64,000 nucleotides of DNA from Actinomycetota bacterium (GTDB lineage Bacteria; Actinomycetota; Nitriliruptoria; Nitriliruptorales; JAHWKO01): assembly GCA_019347675.1 (NCBI GenBank), contig JAHWKW010000008.1, forward strand, positions 49,491 to 113,490, given 5' to 3'. The notes beneath the pieces are model-generated. The model searched no databases, was not told where the DNA came from, and was given only the letters and a program-made list of their open reading frames with translations. Positions 59,932-64,000 of the stretch are shown here, in pieces. Each line of letters starts with the position of its first letter. The stretch's first letter is position 1. The translations under genes were made by a program, and so were the position numbers.

Positions 59932-62103
59932 ATGGGACGTAGCAGGAGCATCCGGTTGGTGGCCGCGGTGGCGTCGCTGGTGCTGGCCGGCGTGGCGCCC
60001 GCCGCTGCTCATCCTGCAGCGCAGCGGCAACAGGCGACCTCGTCAGCGACCGGCGGGGGCTCGCACCTCGACAACCCACGTCAGGGCCTCGAGGAGGTCG
60101 GCTTCCACAACCTCGACAACAAGGGGTTCAACACCGACATCTGGACGCACGTGACCCAAGAAGGCACGCCGGACGCGCGCCTGTTCGCCTACACCGGGAC
60201 GTGGGGGTCGCTGATCGGGAACGACCCTTGCCCGTCACAAGGTGACGATCCGCAGGACCCGCAGAAGTCGGGGGTGTGGGTCGTGGAGGCAACCGAACCC
60301 GACAAGCCCGGAGTCGTCGCCAAGCTCGCGACGGTCCCGGGATCGCAGAACAACGACGTGAAGGTCGTGGAGGGCGTCGAGACGGCGGCGTTCAACGGGG
60401 ACATCCTGGCCCACTCCCTGGAGCCCTGCGGGGCGGACCTCGGCGTCGCGCTGATCGACGCCGTCAACGACATCCCGCGCGCACAGACCGGCTTCCAGCT
60501 CTGGGACGTGACCGACCCCACCGCACCGGAGCGCCTGGGGAGCTTCAACAACGGAGGGTTGGGCACCCACAACCTGTTCGCCTTCCACCGACCCGACCTG
60601 CAGAAGGCGTTCGTCGCGGCGGTCCACAACGACTCGGACCTGCTCACCGGCGATGACCTGGTGGGCACGGTGCAGTTCGTCGACATCTCCGATCCCAACG
60701 CCCCCCAACTCGTATCGCAGTGGGCCCTGGCCGACGCCCAGACCCCAGGTGGCCCCACATTCGACGAGCTGTGCGAGCCGCGTGGCGAGCACCTGGCGTC
60801 GTGCAACCTCCACGACGTGTGGGTGAGCGACGACGGCAAGATCGCCTACCTGTCGTTCTGGGACGCGGGGCTGATCCTGCTGGACGTCGAAGACCCGACC
60901 GAGCCGGCGTTCATCGGCCAGATCCAGCCCGGTGGGACCGACAACGAGGGCAACACCCACGCGGCCGTCCCGCTCATGATCGGTGGGAAACACCTCGTGA
61001 TCGTCGGCGACGAGGACTTCGTCGGGCCGGGGCCGGCACCGTTCACGGTCATCGCGTCCGCCCCCGACGGTGCGGCGGTGGACGACGGTGAGCGCTTCCA
61101 GGGCGCGGAGTTCACCGGCACGCAACCTCTGACCGAAGAGGGCACCGGACCGTTCCCGGCGCTGGCCTCCGATGACGGGTTCGGGTGCTCGTACCTGCAG
61201 GCCGGACCGACCGGAGCGACGCTCGACGGCTGGATCGCGGTGGCCCGCCGCGGAGGCGCGTGCCCGCTGTTCCAGCAGAAGGTCACGACCGCCGAGACCG
61301 CCGGGGCCGCCGGCCTGATCGTCGTCAACGACCAACCGCAGGGGACCACGTCGGGGCTGGCCACCGGGCAGATCCCTGCGATGATGATCCCGAACGAGCC
61401 CGGCGAGCGACTGCTGGACTCGATCGACGCCCTCGAGGCCCGGGTCACGGTGACCATGCAGCTGCAGGAACCCGATCAGATCAACCCGTGGGGGTTCATG
61501 CGCGTGGTCGACGCGACCAGCTCCGACCCGGCCCAGTGGAAGGAGGTCTCGACGTTCAAGGCGCCCCACGTCGACACCGTCGAGGGTCAGGGACCCGAGA
61601 ACGTCTTCAGCGCCCACAACCCGATCGTGGGGCCCGACGGGCGGGTGTACTTCGCCTGGTACACCGACGGCGTCCGGGTCCTGGAACCCAACGGTGCCGG
61701 CGGCCAGTTCCGCGAGGTCGCCTGGTTCGTCCCCCTCGCCACAGACCACGACAACGACAACGACGCTGATCCGCACGGCGTGCAGGAGGCCAACACGGGG
61801 TTCTGGGGGTCGAAGGCCGTCATCCACCCGACCACCGGTGAGCTGCTGGTGTTCAACAGCGACCTCAACCGCGGCATCTACATCCTGCGGGCCACCGACC
61901 AGGGTGCGCGACAGGGACCGGGCAGCACCAGCGGCAAGGAGACCGCGCAGCAGCCGCCGTCGGCCAGCGGGTCGACCGCACCGGTCCTGCCCGCCACCGG
62001 CGGCGGCCAGGCCGCCACCGGTCTGCTCGCGCTCGGCGGCGCGTTCCTGGCTGGCCGATGGCGACGCGCGGGGCGACGTTCGTCGCCCGACGCCGAGGCC
62101 TAG
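59932..62103 (+). CDS. Cell-wall-anchored LVIVD/PA-domain surface protein
   Basis: A 723-residue exported protein. A Sec signal (1-29, ending APAAAHP) is followed by repeated LVIVD-type blades (FQLWDVTDPTAPERLGSF, VQFVDISDPNAPQLVSQW, LILLDVEDPTEPAFIGQI). Then comes a PA domain (about 405-500, DGWIAVARRGGACPLFQQKV) inserted before further blades. The C-terminus is a sortase signal: LPATG (686-690), a hydrophobic stretch and RWRRAGRR. It is probably attached to peptidoglycan on the outside. Ligand or enzymatic role is unknown. Its TAG stop shares a CTAG with the convergent Yip1 gene. Confidence 0.85.
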   Translation: MGRSRSIRLVAAVASLVLAGVAPAAAHPAAQRQQATSSATGGGSHLDNPRQGLEEVGFHNLDNKGFNTDIWTHVTQEGTPDARLFAYTGTWGSLIGNDPCPSQGDDPQDPQKSGVWVVEATEPDKPGVVAKLATVPGSQNNDVKVVEGVETAAFNGDILAHSLEPCGADLGVALIDAVNDIPRAQTGFQLWDVTDPTAPERLGSFNNGGLGTHNLFAFHRPDLQKAFVAAVHNDSDLLTGDDLVGTVQFVDISDPNAPQLVSQWALADAQTPGGPTFDELCEPRGEHLASCNLHDVWVSDDGKIAYLSFWDAGLILLDVEDPTEPAFIGQIQPGGTDNEGNTHAAVPLMIGGKHLVIVGDEDFVGPGPAPFTVIASAPDGAAVDDGERFQGAEFTGTQPLTEEGTGPFPALASDDGFGCSYLQAGPTGATLDGWIAVARRGGACPLFQQKVTTAETAGAAGLIVVNDQPQGTTSGLATGQIPAMMIPNEPGERLLDSIDALEARVTVTMQLQEPDQINPWGFMRVVDATSSDPAQWKEVSTFKAPHVDTVEGQGPENVFSAHNPIVGPDGRVYFAWYTDGVRVLEPNGAGGQFREVAWFVPLATDHDNDNDADPHGVQEANTGFWGSKAVIHPTTGELLVFNSDLNRGIYILRATDQGARQGPGSTSGKETAQQPPSASGSTAPVLPATGGGQAATGLLALGGAFLAGRWRRAGRRSSPDAEA

Positions 62104-62837
62104 GGGCGGAACCCGCCGCCGCCAGCCAGCGCGGCGAACACCACCGCCATCAACACGATGAACAGCACGATCGCGACGGCAGCCGGGATCAGCACCACCG
62201 CGATCGCCCGCCCGGTCGAGAACCGGTTGTTCTCGCGGACCGCGATCACCGCCAGCGCGATCGCCCAGATGCTGATGCCGAGGTTGACGATGACGCCGAG
62301 CAGCGCCCCGGCCATCCCGAGCACCAGGGGCAGCAGCTGGCCGAAGACCCCGAAGGCCGAGGGGACGTAGGCGAACCCCAGCCCGGTGAACAGCCCGCGG
62401 AAGGAACCCTCGCCGCCGAGCAGCAGGCTGACGCCGTGGAGGATCGCCGTGCCGATGGCCAAGCCGATGATCCCGAACACCGGTCCGGCGACGACCCCCG
62501 CCGCCAAAAGCGGCCCGCGCATCTGCGCCAGGTTGGGCTGCGCCCCCTGCATCTGCGCGGGGCCGGCCCCGAACCCGGCGACCGTCGACATCCACGACAG
62601 CAGCCCCACGACGGCCACGACGATCACAGCCCACCCGACGTTGGGGTTCGCGGTCAACCGGCGCAGGGTCGGCACCGGCTCCGTCAGGACCGACACCACC
62701 GTCTCGAGCAGTCCGGCGTCGGCCACGTCGGCCTGCTCGTCGACGCGCGAGTCGCCGGTCTGCTGGTCGACACCGCTGGCGTTCTGGTCGACATCCGACG
62801 TGCCGCGGCGATCCTCGTTGCTCGTGTCGCTCATCAC
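62100..62837 (-). CDS. Yip1-family membrane protein
   Basis: A 245-residue protein with a hydrophilic N-terminus (1-45) and five or so membrane helices. SVLTEPVPTLRRLTANPNVG is typical of the entry to a Yip1 domain, followed by glycine-rich helices and conserved LFTGLGFAYVPSAFGVFGQL. Function in bacteria is unknown. ATG 62837 overlaps the sppA stop by 4 bases, so both are one operon. Confidence 0.75.
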   Translation of the reverse strand: MMSDTSNEDRRGTSDVDQNASGVDQQTGDSRVDEQADVADAGLLETVVSVLTEPVPTLRRLTANPNVGWAVIVVAVVGLLSWMSTVAGFGAGPAQMQGAQPNLAQMRGPLLAAGVVAGPVFGIIGLAIGTAILHGVSLLLGGEGSFRGLFTGLGFAYVPSAFGVFGQLLPLVLGMAGALLGVIVNLGISIWAIALAVIAVRENNRFSTGRAIAVVLIPAAVAIVLFIVLMAVVFAALAGGGGFRP

Positions 62838-63760
62838 GGAGCTCCGTATCGCGGGGCCACGACCGTATCGAGCAGGGAGCGCAGCGCGCCGATCTCGTCG
62901 CCCTCGACCCCTCGGCGTAGCAGCTGCTGCACCGCCCCGAACTGTGGGCCACCGAACAGCTGCTCGAACAGCGACGGGCGGAGGTCGATCACGTGGGCGT
63001 CCTCGATCCCGGCCAGGTCCTCGGCCTCCTGCACCGCCTCGTCCAGGCCGCCGAGCACGTCGACCAGTCCCAGCTCGAGCGCCTCCTGACCGGTGTACGG
63101 CTGCCCGGTGGCCAGTGCCCGCACCCGCTGCTGTGACAGGTCGCGGCCGTCCGCGACCGCCGTCACGAACTGGTCGTACAGCTGGTCGGCCATGCTCTGC
63201 AGGATCGCGCGACGTTCGGGGGTCATCCGCCCCGGCAGCAGCATGTCCTTGTGCTCTCCGGCGGTCACGGCTTCGACCTCGACCCCGAGCTTGTCCAGCA
63301 ACTCCTGGACGTCGAGGATCGTCATGATCACGCCGATGCTCCCGGTCATGGTCGCCGGTTTGGCGACGATGCGGTCAGCGCTGGCCGCGGCGTAGTACCC
63401 GCCGGACGCGGCAACGTCTCCCATCGACACGACGACCGGCAACGGGAACTCCGCGATCAGAGCGGCGACCTCCTGTGAGGCGGCCGCCGTGCCGCCCGGC
63501 GTATCCAGCCGGAGGACGACCGCCCGCACGCCGCCATGGCGCTCGGCGGTCTCCAGGCGCTCACGGACCAGCATGGGGGAGATCGCGGCGCCACCCAGGG
63601 GAGAACCGACGCTGTCCTGGATCGGACCGGCCAGGTGCACGACCGCCACCGCGTCGCCTGTCCGACCGCGACCACCGCCGGTGGGGACGACCGCCACCGC
63701 CACCACGGCCGCGAGCACCAGGACGATCAGGACGATCCCTGCGACGCGCTTGCGCGACAT
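62834..63760 (-). CDS. sppA: Signal peptide peptidase SppA
   Basis: A 308-residue membrane-anchored serine protease of the short SppA type. An N-terminal helix (7-28) is followed by LRLDTPGGTAAASQEVAALI. The nucleophile is Ser119 in GDVAASGGYYAAA and the general base Lys171 in GEHKDMLLPGR; TGSIGVIM is conserved. It degrades remnant signal peptides in the membrane. It begins the sppA-Yip1 operon. Confidence 0.92.
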   Translation of the reverse strand: MSRKRVAGIVLIVLVLAAVVAVAVVPTGGGRGRTGDAVAVVHLAGPIQDSVGSPLGGAAISPMLVRERLETAERHGGVRAVVLRLDTPGGTAAASQEVAALIAEFPLPVVVSMGDVAASGGYYAAASADRIVAKPATMTGSIGVIMTILDVQELLDKLGVEVEAVTAGEHKDMLLPGRMTPERRAILQSMADQLYDQFVTAVADGRDLSQQRVRALATGQPYTGQEALELGLVDVLGGLDEAVQEAEDLAGIEDAHVIDLRPSLFEQLFGGPQFGAVQQLLRRGVEGDEIGALRSLLDTVVAPRYGAP

Positions 63761-63784
63761 GACGCCCCCGGCTCGAACGTCTCG

Positions 63785-63790
63785 ATCCTA
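63785..63790 (-). promoter_or_regulatory. Candidate -10 box for sppA
   Basis: On the minus strand TAGGAT lies about 25 bases before the sppA ATG. The -35 region is weak. The 13-bp tandem repeat starts about 50 bases further upstream. Confidence 0.3.
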
Positions 63791-63837
63791 GGCAGCCCGC
63801 GGTCGGACCGTCCCCATCGCCACGTGCTGCTAAGCTT

Positions 63838-64000
63838 TGCATCCAGCGCTGGCATCCATGGTTGGCATCCAGGGTTGGCATCCAGGGTTGGCATCCAGGG
63901 TTGGCATCCAGGGTTGGCATCCAGGGTTGGCATCCAGGGTTGGCATCCAGGGTTGGCATCCAGGGTTGGCATCCAGGGTTGGCATCCAGGGTTGGCATCC
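63838..64000. repeat. 13-bp tandem repeat array, running off the window
   Basis: A degenerate unit (63838-63850) and a one-mismatch unit (63851-63863) are followed by ten perfect copies of GGCATCCAGGGTT (63864-63993) and a partial copy to the window end. Each unit contains the dyad TGG-CAT-CCA and a TTGGCA. The repeat lies upstream of sppA. It is a minisatellite-like array, not a CRISPR, as there are no spacers. Confidence 0.95.

Noticed and set aside
63561..63998. Open frames translating the 13-bp array into repeats of MPTLDANPGCQPW
   Set aside because: A 13-base unit reads in all three frames without stops, so an open frame is unavoidable. No start signal or homology supports a protein.
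63838..64000. CRISPR array
   Set aside because: Units are 13 bases and directly adjacent with no unique spacers, and no cas gene is present.

Overview
The window is very rich in G and C, uses GTG starts freely and has tightly packed genes. It carries the gene order hom-thrC-thrB-...-rho-rpmE-...-prfA-prmC-tsaC-phosphatase-glyA-wecA-like-atpZ/I-BEFHAGDC-murA, which is typical of Actinomycetota. A MurA with Asp in place of the catalytic Cys, a Rho with a long charged N-terminal insert and an LPxTG protein fit that assignment. I cannot place it below phylum; a deep-branching, non-mycobacterial lineage is my inference.

Region 1 (1-7.7 kb, minus strand) is an amino-sugar and peptidoglycan-recovery operon. 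In transcription order it holds a FAD-linked 2-hydroxyacid (D-lactate/glycolate type) dehydrogenase, a BadF-type amino-sugar kinase, a sugar-binding lipoprotein, two permeases, an intracellular TIM-barrel protein of unknown activity, murQ and the start of anmK. MurQ releases D-lactate from MurNAc-6-phosphate, so the dehydrogenase plausibly consumes that by-product. A GntR-like helix-turn-helix remnant lies in frame just ahead of the kinase.

Region 2 (7.7-30 kb) is mixed metabolism. A set for short-chain and branched acyl-CoA handling includes an enoyl-CoA hydratase, an isobutyryl-CoA-mutase-type large subunit, the MeaB chaperone GTPase, a thiolase, an epimerase and a fused double 3-hydroxyacyl-CoA dehydrogenase. 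Around it lie methyltransferases, a PLP decarboxylase, an MBL hydrolase, a GT2/glycosidase pair, two tandem cyclophilins and an unusual TauE permease-GNAT fusion.

Region 3 (30-56.2 kb, minus strand) is housekeeping: CPBP protease, murA, the complete F-type ATP synthase operon, the WecA-like transferase, glyA, tRNA t6A and peptide-release functions, rpmE, rho, transaldolase, the threonine branch, lysA and argS.

Region 4 (56.2-64 kb) is accessory: a lone receiver protein, tRNA-Arg(CCG), a HEPN/MNT toxin-antitoxin module whose HEPN gene has a one-base frameshift, a second frameshifted small gene, an actinobacterial lipoprotein, a cell-wall-anchored LVIVD/PA protein, a Yip1-type membrane protein and SppA. 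The window ends inside a perfect 13-bp tandem repeat array.
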